Assembly: GCF_002931235.1 (NCBI RefSeq)
Contig: NZ_PSTT01000042.1
Span: forward strand, 62,001 to 126,000
Reading direction: 5' to 3'
Length of the DNA stretch: 64,000 bases
From: Subtercola sp. Z020
Lineage (GTDB): Bacteria; Actinomycetota; Actinomycetes; Actinomycetales; Microbacteriaceae
Part shown: piece by piece, positions 44,212 to 54,006 of the stretch
How positions within the stretch are numbered: the stretch's first letter is position 1
Layout of the letters: every line of letters starts with the position of its first letter
Notes under the pieces: generated by a model
Database searches by the model: none
Told to the model about the DNA's origin: nothing
What the model saw: the letters and a program-made list of their open reading frames with translations, nothing else
Program-made: the position numbers and the translations under genes

Positions 44212-45605
44212 GCTGCGTCCTGCAGCAGAACCAGGTCGCGGCCGCGGGTCTCGGGCGCCACGATCGCACTCACCAGGGTGATCGCCGAGTAGCCGATGAT
44301 CATCGCGGCGAGCGGCCACCACGATCCGGTCACGGCGGTGAGGGTCGCCGCGAGCACCGGGCCGATGGCGGTGGCGAGTATGCCGCCGATCTCCTTGGCG
44401 AGGGCGAGCTGCGTGAAGCGGGTGCGGGCACCGAAGAGTTCGGCCATGGTCACACTCTCCATCGCGAAGAGGCCGAGCACGCCGATGTTGAGGCCCGCCA
44501 CGATCGCGATCGTCACGAGAACGGTGTCGCCGCTGTTGATCATGAGGAGCATCGGAACCGCGAACAGGATCGTGATGATCGTGAGCACGATGTACACCGG
44601 TCGCCTGCCGACCCGGTCGCCGATCAGCCCCATCGCCGGAACCGTCGCGAAGCCGATCAGCGACCCGATCAGGATCGCATTGATACCGACCGACTTGTCG
44701 AGAAGCAGGGTGGTGGCGAGGTAACCGATGAGGAACGTCTGGATGAGCCCCGAGTTGCCGGCCTGCCCGAACCGCAGCCCGAGCGCGATGAGGAAGGCGC
44801 GGCCCTTCCGCTGGTGCAGGCCCGCCTCGATCGTGCTGACGCTGCCCGTCGCGGCGGCGGCGAGCTCGGCGCGGGTCATGGCGACGCCGTCGATGACGTC
44901 GACCCGCTGTTCGAAGACCGGGCTCTCCTTGATCGAGGTGCGGATCCAGACGGCCAGGATCAGCAGGATGAAGCTCGCGAGGAACGGGATGCGCCAGCCC
45001 CAGCTCTCGAGCTGGTCGCTCGGCAGCGTCGCGACGAGGATCGCCCAGATACCGGAGGCGGCGAGCGTGCCGGAGTTGGTGCCGAGCGAGACCAGCGACG
45101 CGATCAGCCCGCGCCTGCGGGTCGGTGCATACTCGGCGAGCATGACCGAGGCGCCGGCGATCTCGGCGCCCGCTCCGAAGCCCTGGATCAGGCGGAGCGC
45201 GACCAGCATGATCGGCGCCCAGATGCCCACCATCGCGTACGTCGGCAGCACACCGATGAGGGTGGTGGATGCCCCCATCAGAGCGATGGTGATGAAGAGC
45301 ACCTTCTTGCGGCCGATCCGGTCACCCATGCGGCCGAAGTAGATCGCCCCCACCAGCCGGGCGACGTAGCCGACACCGTAGGTCGCCATCGCGGCGATGA
45401 AGCCGATCGCGGGGCTCACGTCGGGGAAGAAGATCTTGTTGAAGACGAGGGCGGCGGCCAGCGAGTACAGCTGGAAGTCCATGAACTCCATCGCCGTTCC
45501 GAGCCAGCCCGAGACGGCGACCTTGGCCAGTTCGCCGGACTTGGTGGTCGGTTCCGACCCGGCCGGTGCCGGATCCACCCGTGTGCTCCGCGTTCTGTCC
45601 GTCAT
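44208..45605 (-). CDS. MFS transporter, metabolite:H+ symporter type
   Basis: A 465-residue transporter with 12 predicted spans. It carries the MFS motif twice: GRMGDRIGRKKVLFI after span 2 and GDRVGRRPVYIVLT after span 8, and EYAPTRRRGLIASL after span 4, the pattern of the MHS (metabolite:H+ symport) family. ATG 45605 has AAAGGAG upstream; the upstream frame is shadow of gntR and rejected. It probably imports the aldonate or hexuronate catabolised by its neighbours. Confidence 0.9.
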   Translation of the reverse strand: MTDRTRSTRVDPAPAGSEPTTKSGELAKVAVSGWLGTAMEFMDFQLYSLAAALVFNKIFFPDVSPAIGFIAAMATYGVGYVARLVGAIYFGRMGDRIGRKKVLFITIALMGASTTLIGVLPTYAMVGIWAPIMLVALRLIQGFGAGAEIAGASVMLAEYAPTRRRGLIASLVSLGTNSGTLAASGIWAILVATLPSDQLESWGWRIPFLASFILLILAVWIRTSIKESPVFEQRVDVIDGVAMTRAELAAAATGSVSTIEAGLHQRKGRAFLIALGLRFGQAGNSGLIQTFLIGYLATTLLLDKSVGINAILIGSLIGFATVPAMGLIGDRVGRRPVYIVLTIITILFAVPMLLMINSGDTVLVTIAIVAGLNIGVLGLFAMESVTMAELFGARTRFTQLALAKEIGGILATAIGPVLAATLTAVTGSWWPLAAMIIGYSAITLVSAIVAPETRGRDLVLLQDAA

Positions 45606-45659
45606 GACTGTGCTCCTTTGCAACTCGGATGTCTTCTGCTCGACCTCGTGCACACTACC

Positions 45660-45683
45660 ATACAAGCTCTGCCATGCAAGTAC
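45660..45683. promoter_or_regulatory. putative GntR operators between the MFS and gntR genes
   Basis: ATACAAG (45660-45666) and ATGCAAGTAC (45674-45683) are 14 bases apart. The second, reversed, is GTACTTGCAT, eight of ten identical to the palindrome ATACTTGTAT in front of the first mannonate dehydratase gene. Shared sites fit control of both units by the GntR gene between them. Confidence 0.6.
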
Positions 45684-45714
45684 GCAAGACCCTGAAAGGA
45701 GCCATAATGGGGAG

Positions 45715-46431
45715 ATGACGTACGTCGGCTCGTCCCGCCTCCTGCCCGCAGCTCCGCGGAACGCCCGCGGCCAGGCGCTGGAGATCATCCGCCAGAAGAT
45801 CATCACCCTCGAGCTCGCTCCGGGCTCCCAGCTGTCGGAGAACGAGCTCGCCGGCCAGCTCGGCCTCTCCCGCACCCCCATCCGAGAGAGCCTCATCCTG
45901 CTGGCCGAAGAGCAGCTCGTCTCCGTCGTGCCCCAGGTCGGCACCCTCGTCTCCCCCATCGTCGAGGCGGAGATCGCGACATCCCAGTTCGTGCGGGAAT
46001 CGCTGGAGCTCGCCGCCCTCAGCGAGGCTGTCGACGTTGTCGACGCCGGGCAGCTCGCCGACCTGAACGCCGTGATCGCCGAGCAGAGGGTCGCCGACGA
46101 GCGCGACGACACCGAACTGTTCTTCGCGCTCGACGAGCACTTCCACTTCGCTCTGATGAACATCTCCCAGCACGGCTCTGCCTGGCGCACCGTCAGCCAG
46201 GCAAAGGCTCATCTCGACCGGGCCCGCCGGCTCTCCCTGTCGCTCACCCAACAGATGTCGACCCTCATCGACCAGCACCAGAGCATCGTCGACGCGCTGG
46301 CCGGGGGCGATTCGCGGGCGGCGACGGATGCTCTGCGTCGGCACCTCCGCAAGGTCTTCGACGACATCGCCCTCATCCGGGCGGATCGCCCTGAACTCTT
46401 CGACCCGCCCGCCTCCTCCCGGCGTCGCTGA
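45715..46431 (+). CDS. GntR family transcriptional regulator (FadR/UxuR-like)
   Basis: A 238-residue regulator with an N-terminal winged HTH (GSQLSENELAGQLGLSRTPI, RESLILLAEEQLV) and a C-terminal FCD effector domain (DDTELFFALDEHFHFALMNI, IDQHQSIVDALAGGDSRAAT, DALRRHLRKVF). FCD members in uronate clusters bind sugar-acid intermediates. The start ATG 45715 overlaps the stop of a three-codon frame (ATG GGG AGA TGA, 45707-45718) that has the better ribosome binding site. The gene is divergent from the MFS gene and precedes the dehydratase genes. Confidence 0.92.
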   Translation: MTYVGSSRLLPAAPRNARGQALEIIRQKIITLELAPGSQLSENELAGQLGLSRTPIRESLILLAEEQLVSVVPQVGTLVSPIVEAEIATSQFVRESLELAALSEAVDVVDAGQLADLNAVIAEQRVADERDDTELFFALDEHFHFALMNISQHGSAWRTVSQAKAHLDRARRLSLSLTQQMSTLIDQHQSIVDALAGGDSRAATDALRRHLRKVFDDIALIRADRPELFDPPASSRRR

Positions 46432-46475
46432 GCAGTCGCATCCGAGCGTCGGGGCGCGGCTCGGCAAGATGTGCC

Positions 46476-46485
46476 ATACTTGTAT
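46476..46485. promoter_or_regulatory. putative GntR operator before the mannonate dehydratase gene
   Basis: ATACTTGTAT is a palindrome with ATAC/GTAT arms 94 bases before the dehydratase start. Near-copies occur at 45660-45683, which supports a common GntR site. Confidence 0.6.
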
Positions 46486-46578
46486 ATCAGTGAGGGATTC
46501 ACCGGTTGGCCGACCTCTCACCCGTCGTTCGCATCAGCGAAGAAACGAACGCCCCAGGCACACCAGGAACAGGCAGAC

Positions 46579-47787
46579 ATGCTCATCACCGACGCCCGAG
46601 TTGTGGTCAGTTCGCCGGGCCGCAACTACGTGACACTCATCATCGACACCGACGAAGGCATCCGCGGTATCGGCGACGCCACCCTGAACGGCCGCGAACT
46701 CGCCGTCGAGTCGTACCTCCGCGACCATGTGGTTCCCCTTCTGATCGGCCGGGAGGCCAACCGCATCGAAGACATCTGGCACTACCTCTACAAAGGCGCG
46801 TACTGGCGACGCGGGCCCGTCACCATGACGGCGATCGCCGCGGTCGACGTCGCTCTGTGGGACATCAAGGGCAAGGCGGCAGGGATGCCGGTCTACGAGC
46901 TGCTCGGCGGTGCCGCCCGTACCGGGGTGATGGTCTACGGCCATGCCTCGGGCAGCGACCTCGAAGAACTGGCCGACGACTTCAGCGCCCACCTCGAACT
47001 CGGCTACAAGGCCATTCGGGTGCAGGCGTCGATTCCGGGTGTGGAGAAGACCTACGGCATTCCCGCCCAGGGTGCCCACTATGAGCCGGCGAGCGGGTCG
47101 CTGCCCCAGGAGGACAGCTGGGAGACCACGTCGTATCTCGACTTCGCCCCGCGCCTGTTCGAGTTCGTCAGAGAGAGGTTCGGGTTCGGCGTGCACGTGC
47201 TGCACGACGTGCACCACCGCCTGACGCCCATCGAGGCGGGCAGGCTCGGCGCCTCGCTCGAACCCTACCGTCCGTTCTGGATGGAGGATCCAACCCCGGC
47301 CGAGGACCAGACGGCGTTCCGGCTCATCCGGCAGCACACCACCACGCCGATCGCCGTCGGTGAGGTGTTCAACTCCATCTGGGACTGTCAGACGCTCATC
47401 ACCGAGCGTCTGATCGACTACATCCGCACCTCGGTGTCACACGCCGGCGGCATCACCCACCTCCGCCGTATCTTCTCGCTCGCCGAGCTCTACGGCGTGC
47501 GGAGCGGGTCGCACGGGGCCGGCGACCTCTCGCCCATCACGATGGCGGCGGCGCTGCACGTCGACCTGAGCATCCCGAACTTCGGGGTGCAGGAGTACAT
47601 GGGACACACCCCGCAGACGGCCGAGGTCTTCCGGCACGACTACACCTTCGACGACGGTCTGATGCACCCGGGCACCGCTCCCGGCCTCGGAGTCGAGTTC
47701 GACGAGAAGGCGGCGGCGCACTTCCCCTACAACCCGAAGTACCTGCCCGTGAACCGCCGTCTCGACGGAACAGTGCACGACTGGTGA
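46579..47787 (+). CDS. D-mannonate dehydratase, enolase superfamily (ManD/RspA-like)
   Basis: A 402-residue enzyme that dehydrates D-mannonate to 2-keto-3-deoxygluconate. ManD-type landmarks: [76 protein letters not shown] and HTGG-like [20 protein letters not shown], then [12 protein letters not shown]. The C-terminus GTVHDW is typical. ATG 46579 follows AGGAACAGG. The mature operon is dehydratase, fructuronate reductase, second dehydratase. Confidence 0.92.
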   Translation: MLITDARVVVSSPGRNYVTLIIDTDEGIRGIGDATLNGRELAVESYLRDHVVPLLIGREANRIEDIWHYLYKGAYWRRGPVTMTAIAAVDVALWDIKGKAAGMPVYELLGGAARTGVMVYGHASGSDLEELADDFSAHLELGYKAIRVQASIPGVEKTYGIPAQGAHYEPASGSLPQEDSWETTSYLDFAPRLFEFVRERFGFGVHVLHDVHHRLTPIEAGRLGASLEPYRPFWMEDPTPAEDQTAFRLIRQHTTTPIAVGEVFNSIWDCQTLITERLIDYIRTSVSHAGGITHLRRIFSLAELYGVRSGSHGAGDLSPITMAAALHVDLSIPNFGVQEYMGHTPQTAEVFRHDYTFDDGLMHPGTAPGLGVEFDEKAAAHFPYNPKYLPVNRRLDGTVHDW

Positions 47788-49211
47788 CCGCCGAACCGCT
47801 CACCCGCGACGCCCTGGCCCGGCAGACCGGCCTCGCGGCATCCGCTCCTCCCGTTCGGATCGTGCACCTCGGGCTCGGTGCCTTCCACCGGGCCCACCAG
47901 GCCTGGTACACCGCGCACGCGAGCGACGCGGCAGAGTGGGGCATCGCCGCCTTCACGGGCCGGAGCCCGCAGGCCGCGCTCGAACTGCTGCCGCAGGGGG
48001 GCCTCTACACGCTCATCGAGCGGGCCGACTCCGGTGACTCCGCGACGGTGATCACGAGCATCGTCGAGACGAACGACGGCAGGGATGTCGCGCGCCTCGG
48101 GGAGCTGCTCCGCGACCCCGCCGTCGCCATCGTCACCCTCACGATCACGGAGGCCGGCTACCGGCTCGACCGGGAGGGCAGGCCCGATGCGGCCGACCCC
48201 TCGGTGGCGGCCGACGTGGGGCTTCTGAGGCGCCTGGTGGATGCGTCGGGCACGGCGACGCCTCCGCCGTCCGGCCTGCAGACCACCCTCGGCCGGCTGC
48301 TCTTCGGCCTGCACGAGCGCCGTTCTGCGGGGGCCACGGCAGGCATCAGCGCCCCGATCGCCATCGTGCCCTGCGACAATCTGCCGGAGAACGGGCCGGT
48401 CGTCCGGTCGGCGCTCCTGGCCCTCGCCGGGGAGGTCGATCCCTCCCTGGCCAACTGGATCGCCGTGGAGGTCTCCGTCGTGTCGACGTCGGTCGACCGC
48501 ATCACTCCGAAGTCCACGCCAGCCGACGTCACGACCGCGACCAGCCTCACCGGCTGGTTCGATGCGGCCCCCGTCGTGACCGAGCCGTTCTCCGACTGGG
48601 TGCTCTGCGGGGACTTCCCGGCCGGGCGCCCCGACTGGGAGAGCGCCGGGGCACGTTTCGTCGACGGGATCGCCCCGTTCGAGAACCGCAAACTGTGGTT
48701 GCTGAACGGAGCGCACAGCCTGCTCGCCTACACGGCCAGGCAGCGCGGTCACGAGACGGTCGCTGCCGCCATCGCCGACCCCGGCTGCCTCGAAGCCGTG
48801 AACGCGTTCTGGAACGAGGCGGTGCGTCACCTGCCCGGCGACGTCGACCTGCACCTCGACTCCTACCGTTCTGCGCTGCTCGAGCGCTTCGGCAATGCTC
48901 GCATCGAACACCGTCTCGCGCAGATCGCGAACGACGCCGTGGCGAAGCTCCGCATCCGCATCGTGCCGATCGTGCTGGCCGAATGGGCGGCGGGTCGCGA
49001 TGCCGACGCCTCCCTCAGCATCATCAGGGGCTGGATGTCGCAGGTGCTCCCGGGCGGTGTGCTGCACGACGGTGTCATGACGGATGCCGCCGAAGCCGAC
49101 GTTCGCGCGGCCGCCGCGTCGCAGAACGGGGCGAGAGACGCTCTGCTCCGCCTGATCGACCCCCGCCTCGTTCCACTCGAAGGAGAGACCCATGAGAATC
49201 GAGAAGGCTGA
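47784..49211 (+). CDS. uxuB: fructuronate reductase / mannitol dehydrogenase family protein (UxuB-like)
   Basis: A 475-residue long-chain dehydrogenase. N-terminal motif [20 protein letters not shown], central [15 protein letters not shown] and [16 protein letters not shown], catalytic pattern [14 protein letters not shown] (K-x4-N-x2-H) and [14 protein letters not shown]. It interconverts D-fructuronate and D-mannonate with NADH. GTG 47784 overlaps the preceding stop as GTGA and its end overlaps the next gene by 20 bases. Member selection between UxuB and tagaturonate or mannitol enzymes rests on the operon. Confidence 0.88.
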   Translation: MTAEPLTRDALARQTGLAASAPPVRIVHLGLGAFHRAHQAWYTAHASDAAEWGIAAFTGRSPQAALELLPQGGLYTLIERADSGDSATVITSIVETNDGRDVARLGELLRDPAVAIVTLTITEAGYRLDREGRPDAADPSVAADVGLLRRLVDASGTATPPPSGLQTTLGRLLFGLHERRSAGATAGISAPIAIVPCDNLPENGPVVRSALLALAGEVDPSLANWIAVEVSVVSTSVDRITPKSTPADVTTATSLTGWFDAAPVVTEPFSDWVLCGDFPAGRPDWESAGARFVDGIAPFENRKLWLLNGAHSLLAYTARQRGHETVAAAIADPGCLEAVNAFWNEAVRHLPGDVDLHLDSYRSALLERFGNARIEHRLAQIANDAVAKLRIRIVPIVLAEWAAGRDADASLSIIRGWMSQVLPGGVLHDGVMTDAAEADVRAAAASQNGARDALLRLIDPRLVPLEGETHENREG

Positions 49212-50430
49212 CGTCATCGTCACCAGCCCCGACCGCAACTTCGTCACCCTGAAGCTGACGACGGATGAGGGGCACGTCGGCCTCGGCGACGCCACCCTGA
49301 ACGGGCGGGAGCTCGCCGTCGTCTCGTACCTGCGCGACCACGTTGTACCGCTACTCATCGGAATCGATGCGCACAACATCGAAGACACGTGGCAGTTCCT
49401 CTACCGCTCTGCCTACTGGCGGCGCGGCCCCGTGACGATGGCCGCCATCGCCGCGGTCGACGTGGCGCTCTGGGACATCAAGGCCAGAGCCGCGAACATG
49501 CCGCTCTACCAGCTGCTCGGCGGCGCATCCAGAACCGGCCTGCTCGCCTACGGTCACGCGTCGGGCAAGACCCAGGAGGAGCTGTTCGACAGCATCCGCT
49601 CGCACCAGGAACAGGGCTACCGGGCCATCCGCGTTCAGACCGGCGTTCCCGGGCTGAAGTCGATCTACGGCATCGCGTCGAACGCGACCTTCGAAGCCAA
49701 CTCCGGCGTGCGGTACGACCACGAACCCGCCCAGCGCGGCGCGCGGCCGGCCGAGGAGGACTGGGACACCCGCAGCTACCTGCGCCACGTTCCCACGGTC
49801 TTCGAGGCGGTTCGGAACGAGTTCGGGCCCGAGCTGCCCCTGCTGCACGACGGACATCACCGCATGACGCCGATCCAGGCCGCCCAGCTCGGAAAGTCCC
49901 TCGAACCGTACGACCTGTTCTGGCTCGAGGACTGCACACCCGCCGAGAACCCCGAGGCCCTGCGGCTCGTACGCCAGCACACCACCACGCCGCTCGCGAT
50001 CGGTGAGATCTTCAACACCGTGTGGGACTACCAGCAGATCATCCGCGAGCAGTTGATCGACTATGTGCGGAGCGCCGTCACCCACACCGGAGGCATCAGC
50101 CACTTGCGGAAGGTGCTCGACTACGCCGCGCAGTACCAGATCAAGTCAGGAATGCACGGACCGACCGACATCTCGCCCGTCGGCATGGCCGCGGCGATGC
50201 ACCTCGGCCTGGCCATCCACAACTTCGGCATCCAGGAGTACATGAAGCACGGCGCCCGCACGAACGAGGTGTTCGAGCAGACGTTCACCTGGCAGAACGG
50301 AATGCTGCACCCGGGCACGGAGCCGGGGCTCGGAGTCTCGCTGAACCTCGACGAGGCCGGCAGGTACCCCTACGAGACGGCGTATCTGCCCTACAACCGG
50401 CTCGCTGACGGAACGGTGCACGACTGGTAG
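49192..50430 (+). CDS. second ManD-family dehydratase paralogue
   Basis: A 412-residue paralogue of the first dehydratase with the same landmarks ([73 protein letters not shown]). It differs at loop positions: a longer insertion near residues 160-185, [20 protein letters not shown] then HNFG where the first copy has SIPNFG, and [11 protein letters not shown] where the first has [11 protein letters not shown]. These suggest a different aldonate or a low-efficiency gluconate/mannonate dehydratase. ATG 49192 has GAAGGAG upstream. Confidence 0.88.
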   Translation: MRIEKADVIVTSPDRNFVTLKLTTDEGHVGLGDATLNGRELAVVSYLRDHVVPLLIGIDAHNIEDTWQFLYRSAYWRRGPVTMAAIAAVDVALWDIKARAANMPLYQLLGGASRTGLLAYGHASGKTQEELFDSIRSHQEQGYRAIRVQTGVPGLKSIYGIASNATFEANSGVRYDHEPAQRGARPAEEDWDTRSYLRHVPTVFEAVRNEFGPELPLLHDGHHRMTPIQAAQLGKSLEPYDLFWLEDCTPAENPEALRLVRQHTTTPLAIGEIFNTVWDYQQIIREQLIDYVRSAVTHTGGISHLRKVLDYAAQYQIKSGMHGPTDISPVGMAAAMHLGLAIHNFGIQEYMKHGARTNEVFEQTFTWQNGMLHPGTEPGLGVSLNLDEAGRYPYETAYLPYNRLADGTVHDW

Positions 50431-50445
50431 ACCTGCCGCGTCGCG

Positions 50446-51411
50446 TCAGGCCAGCAGCGCCGCCGCCAGCGAGTCGTCGACGATGAGGGTGTTCAGATGG
50501 CCACCGGCGATGGCCGCGCGGGCGATCGGGGCTTTGCTCGGTCCCGCGGCGATGCCGATGGCCACGCCGCGGGCACCCAGGCTCTCGAGCTCGAGGCCCA
50601 TGGTGCGCTGGTCCAGTTCGGGATCGGTGATCTGGCCGTCGGCTCCGACGAAGCGCGAGATCAGATCGCCGACCGCGCCGCACCCGCGGAGCGAGTCGAT
50701 CAGGTCTGCGTCGATGTAGCCCGAGGCCACCAGAACCGATTCCCGGCAAAGGTCGCCGAGTGAGAACATCGCCACCGGGGCATCCCGGGCACCGCTGAGG
50801 TCGCGGCTCACACTGCGTTCGGCCTCGAGGGCCTCGCGAACGGCGATGCGGTCGACGATCGCCGGCACCTGCAGGTGGTGCGCCCGGCCCGCGCCCAGCT
50901 CGGCGAACCTGTCCATCATCTCGGCGGCGCCCGTGGCGTGGCCCGGGGCCGGAACGGCTCCGTTCAGTTGGTAGACGTCGACCTCGTGGGCCCAACCCGG
51001 GTAGAGAGCGGCCGCCACCGCCTGCATCGTGGTTCCCCAGCCGAGCGCGAGCGCCGTCTGGTCGAGTTCGAGTGACGCGAGGTAGTGCGCCCCGGCAGCG
51101 CCGACCGCGAGCAGCTGGAGGTCTCCCTCACCCTCGGGGCCCGCGAGGGTCGACGCGACCACGGCGTCGCGCAGGCCGTACCGCATCACGAGGGCGACCT
51201 CCATCCCGGTCACCCTGCTGAGCGGGTGCTGAATGTCGATGCTCACGATTCCGCTGCTGCGGGCCGACGCAAGCAGCCGCCCGACCTTGGCGCGACTGAC
51301 CCCGAGACGGCTTGCCACCCGCGCCTGCGTGAGGTCGAGCCGGTAGTAGAGGTACGCCGCGCGGATGGCCAGCCGGTCATCCACGACGACAGCTCGTGCG
51401 AACCCGGTCAC
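50446..51411 (-). CDS. SorC/DeoR-like sugar-binding transcriptional regulator (first paralogue)
   Basis: A 321-residue SorC-family regulator. HTH: YYRLDLTQARVASRLGVSRA then KVGRLL; sugar-phosphate-binding domain with ALGWGTTMQAVAAALYPG, VDVYQLNGAVPAPGHATGAA and VASGYIDADLIDSLRGCGAV. It is the last gene of the importer operon (binding protein, ATPase, permease), 43 bases after the permease. It is a paralogue of the regulator at 55228-56202 and both operons share promoter motifs. Start is GTG 51411. Confidence 0.92.
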   Translation of the reverse strand: MTGFARAVVVDDRLAIRAAYLYYRLDLTQARVASRLGVSRAKVGRLLASARSSGIVSIDIQHPLSRVTGMEVALVMRYGLRDAVVASTLAGPEGEGDLQLLAVGAAGAHYLASLELDQTALALGWGTTMQAVAAALYPGWAHEVDVYQLNGAVPAPGHATGAAEMMDRFAELGAGRAHHLQVPAIVDRIAVREALEAERSVSRDLSGARDAPVAMFSLGDLCRESVLVASGYIDADLIDSLRGCGAVGDLISRFVGADGQITDPELDQRTMGLELESLGARGVAIGIAAGPSKAPIARAAIAGGHLNTLIVDDSLAAALLA

Positions 51412-51454
51412 GAGACCGCACAGCGCACCTGAGTGAGCGAGACCCGGCCCACGC

Positions 51455-52459
51455 TCAGTCCCCGGCGGTGCCCCGGCGCAGCCGGTCGATCAGCACCGCG
51501 AGCAGAATGACGAACCCCATGATGATCTGCTGGTAGAACGACTGCACATTCAGCAGGGTCATCCCGTTCGTGATGACAGCGATGAAGATGGCGCCGATGA
51601 ACGTACCGACGAGCGAGCCGCGGCCGCCCGCCAGCGAGGTGCCGCCCAGCACGATGGCGGCGATGGCGTTCAGTTCGTACCCGGTGCCGAGGTCGGGAAC
51701 GGCGCTCTCGAGCCGCGACGCGACGATCAGCCCCGCGACGCCGGCGGTGAGGCCCGAGATCACGTAGACGAGGAAGATGACGCGGCGCACCGGGATGCCC
51801 GAGAGCCGAGCGGCCTCGGCGTTGCCGCCGATCGCCATGACCTGGCGGCCGAAGACCGTGCGATTCAGTACGAACCAACCGACGACATAGACGACGAGCA
51901 TGATGACGACGGCATAGGGCACCCCGAGAATGCTGTCCTGCCCGATCCAGCCGTAACCGATGCTGTCGGGGATGAGTGTCGTACCCCCCGTACCGACATA
52001 GACGAACCCGCGGAGGAAGGTGAGGGCGGCCAGTGTCACGATGAACGCCGGCAGGGCGAAGCGGGAGATGAAGACGCCGTTGATCGCTCCGATCACCGCC
52101 CCGGCGGCCAGTGCTCCGACGATCGACACGATCGCCGGCGCGTCGGCGCTGCTGAGCACGATGGCGACCATCGCGGTCACGCCGAGCGCGGAGCCCACCG
52201 AGAGATCGATCCCCGCGGTCAGGATCACGAAGGTGCCACCGGCGGCCAGGATCGCAATGGCGCTCACCTGGCGCATGACCTCGAGCAGGTTGTTGACGCT
52301 CCAGAAGTAGGGGGCGATGATCGCCATCAAGACGACGAGGAGCACCAGCGCGACGCCGATTCCCAGCTGGTCGCTTCGATCGAGGAACTGCCGGAAAGCG
52401 CTGCGACGAGCGTCGCCGACGGGGGGAACGGAGGGTGGAGCGGTGGTGGTGGTGCTCAT
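51455..52459 (-). CDS. ribose-type ABC transporter permease (RbsC-like)
   Basis: A 334-residue permease with eight to ten spans; the RbsC region ILAAGGTFVILTAGIDLSVG followed by SALGVTAMVA, and the later ELNAIAAIVLGGTSLAGGRG, SLVGTFIGAIFIAVI are characteristic. It imports sugars or polyols with the two genes upstream. ATG overlaps the ATPase stop by four bases. Confidence 0.93.
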   Translation of the reverse strand: MSTTTTAPPSVPPVGDARRSAFRQFLDRSDQLGIGVALVLLVVLMAIIAPYFWSVNNLLEVMRQVSAIAILAAGGTFVILTAGIDLSVGSALGVTAMVAIVLSSADAPAIVSIVGALAAGAVIGAINGVFISRFALPAFIVTLAALTFLRGFVYVGTGGTTLIPDSIGYGWIGQDSILGVPYAVVIMLVVYVVGWFVLNRTVFGRQVMAIGGNAEAARLSGIPVRRVIFLVYVISGLTAGVAGLIVASRLESAVPDLGTGYELNAIAAIVLGGTSLAGGRGSLVGTFIGAIFIAVITNGMTLLNVQSFYQQIIMGFVILLAVLIDRLRRGTAGD

Positions 52460-54003
52460 GACAGGGCCTTCTTGCTGAGAATCGGATTCGACGAGGTCTG
52501 GGTGCTCGGTACGCCGAAGGCGTGCTGCATGACCGCCTCCTCGGTCAGATCGACGTTCGGGAACGCGGCGACGAGTCGGCCTTCCCGCATCACGACGATC
52601 CGGTCGACGAGACCGAGCAGTTCGGGCAGCTCACTGGAGATGACGAGCACGGCGACGCCCTTGGCAGCGATGGCGTTGATGATGGCGTAGATGTCGGCCT
52701 TGGCCCCCACGTCGACGCCGCGCGTGGGCTCGTCGAGAATGAGGACCTTCGGGTTCGTCTGCAGCCATTTCGACAGCAACACCTTCTGCTGGTTGCCGCC
52801 CGAGAGCTGGCGCACCTTCATGTCGCGCGGCGACTTGATGCCCATGCGGGTGCGTTCGGAGTCGGTGACCTTCTTCACCGCCCGGCTGCGGATGACGCCG
52901 GCCGAAGACACCGAGCCGAACGAGGCCATGACGACGTTCTGCGCGATGCTCTCGCCGAGCACCAGCCCCTGGTCCTTCCGGCTCTCGGGCACCAGTGCCA
53001 CCCCGGCGCGCATCGCGCCCATCGGAGACGTCGACCGGAGCAGTTCGCCGTCGATGCGCACGGTGCCCGTCTTGGCCTCATCGGCTCCGAAGACGAGCCG
53101 GGCGAACTCGGTGCGACCGCTGCCGACGAGACCCGCCATTCCCACGACCTCACCGGCGCGCACCTCGAGGCTGATCGGCCCGATGTTCTCTCCGTCGCCG
53201 AGATCGGAGACGTCGAGCACCACCTCACCCGCGGGCGGGCGGTTCTCGCTGAAGAGGGCTTCGATCGGGCGGCCCACCATCCGGGTGACGATGGCCTCCG
53301 GGCTCGCCTCGGCGATCGGCAGGGTCTCGACGAACTTCCCGTCCCGAAGAACGGTCACGACGTCGGCGAGCTTCTCTATCTCATCCATCCGGTGGGTGAT
53401 GTAGACGATGGCCGTGCCCGCTGCCCGCTGCTCCTCGACGATGCGGAACAGGTTCGCCACCTCACGGGCGCTGAGCGCGGCAGACGGCTCGTCGAAGATG
53501 AGCACCTTCGGGTTGTCGGCGATCGACCGAGCGATCTCGACCAGCTGTTGCTGGCCGGTCGAGAGGTGCTCGGCCCTCTCGGTCTCGGGGAACGTCGCAC
53601 CGACCCGCGCAAGCTGCTCCCGCGCCCGCTCCCGGGTGCGCCGACGGTTGAGCGTGCCGAGGCCCGTGCGGTACTCCCGCCCCATCGCCAGGTTGTCGGC
53701 GACCGACAGGTTCGGGGCGATCAGCAGCTCCTGGTGAACGAGTGCGATGCCGGCCACCTTCGCCGTGCGCACGTCGAAACTGCGCTGCTCGCCGTCGATC
53801 TCGATCGTGCCCGCATCCGGCTTGTGGATGCCGGCCAGCACCTTCATCAGAGTCGACTTGCCTGCGCCGTTCTCGCCGGCCAGAACATGCACCTGGCCGG
53901 CGAAGAGGTCGAGATCGACCCCGTTCACCACGGTCACACCGGCGAATCTCTTGACGATCCCCCGGAGCCTGACCACCGGCCGGGGGCTGTTCTCGATCGC
54001 CAT
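52456..54003 (-). CDS. sugar ABC transporter ATPase with two domains (RbsA-like)
   Basis: A 515-residue double ATPase. First domain: Walker A GENGAGKST, signature LSTGQQQLVEIARSI, Walker B VLIFDEPSAAL. Second domain: the degenerate Walker A GLVGSGRTEF usual in this family, signature LSGGNQQKVLLSKWL and Walker B VLILDEPTRGVDVG. ATG 54003 lies three bases after the binding-protein stop. Confidence 0.94.
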   Translation of the reverse strand: MAIENSPRPVVRLRGIVKRFAGVTVVNGVDLDLFAGQVHVLAGENGAGKSTLMKVLAGIHKPDAGTIEIDGEQRSFDVRTAKVAGIALVHQELLIAPNLSVADNLAMGREYRTGLGTLNRRRTRERAREQLARVGATFPETERAEHLSTGQQQLVEIARSIADNPKVLIFDEPSAALSAREVANLFRIVEEQRAAGTAIVYITHRMDEIEKLADVVTVLRDGKFVETLPIAEASPEAIVTRMVGRPIEALFSENRPPAGEVVLDVSDLGDGENIGPISLEVRAGEVVGMAGLVGSGRTEFARLVFGADEAKTGTVRIDGELLRSTSPMGAMRAGVALVPESRKDQGLVLGESIAQNVVMASFGSVSSAGVIRSRAVKKVTDSERTRMGIKSPRDMKVRQLSGGNQQKVLLSKWLQTNPKVLILDEPTRGVDVGAKADIYAIINAIAAKGVAVLVISSELPELLGLVDRIVVMREGRLVAAFPNVDLTEEAVMQHAFGVPSTQTSSNPILSKKALS

Positions 54004-54006
54004 CGA

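Noticed and set aside
50431-50445. Terminator between the convergent ManD and SorC genes
   Set aside because: Only 15 bases and no stem-loop is visible.
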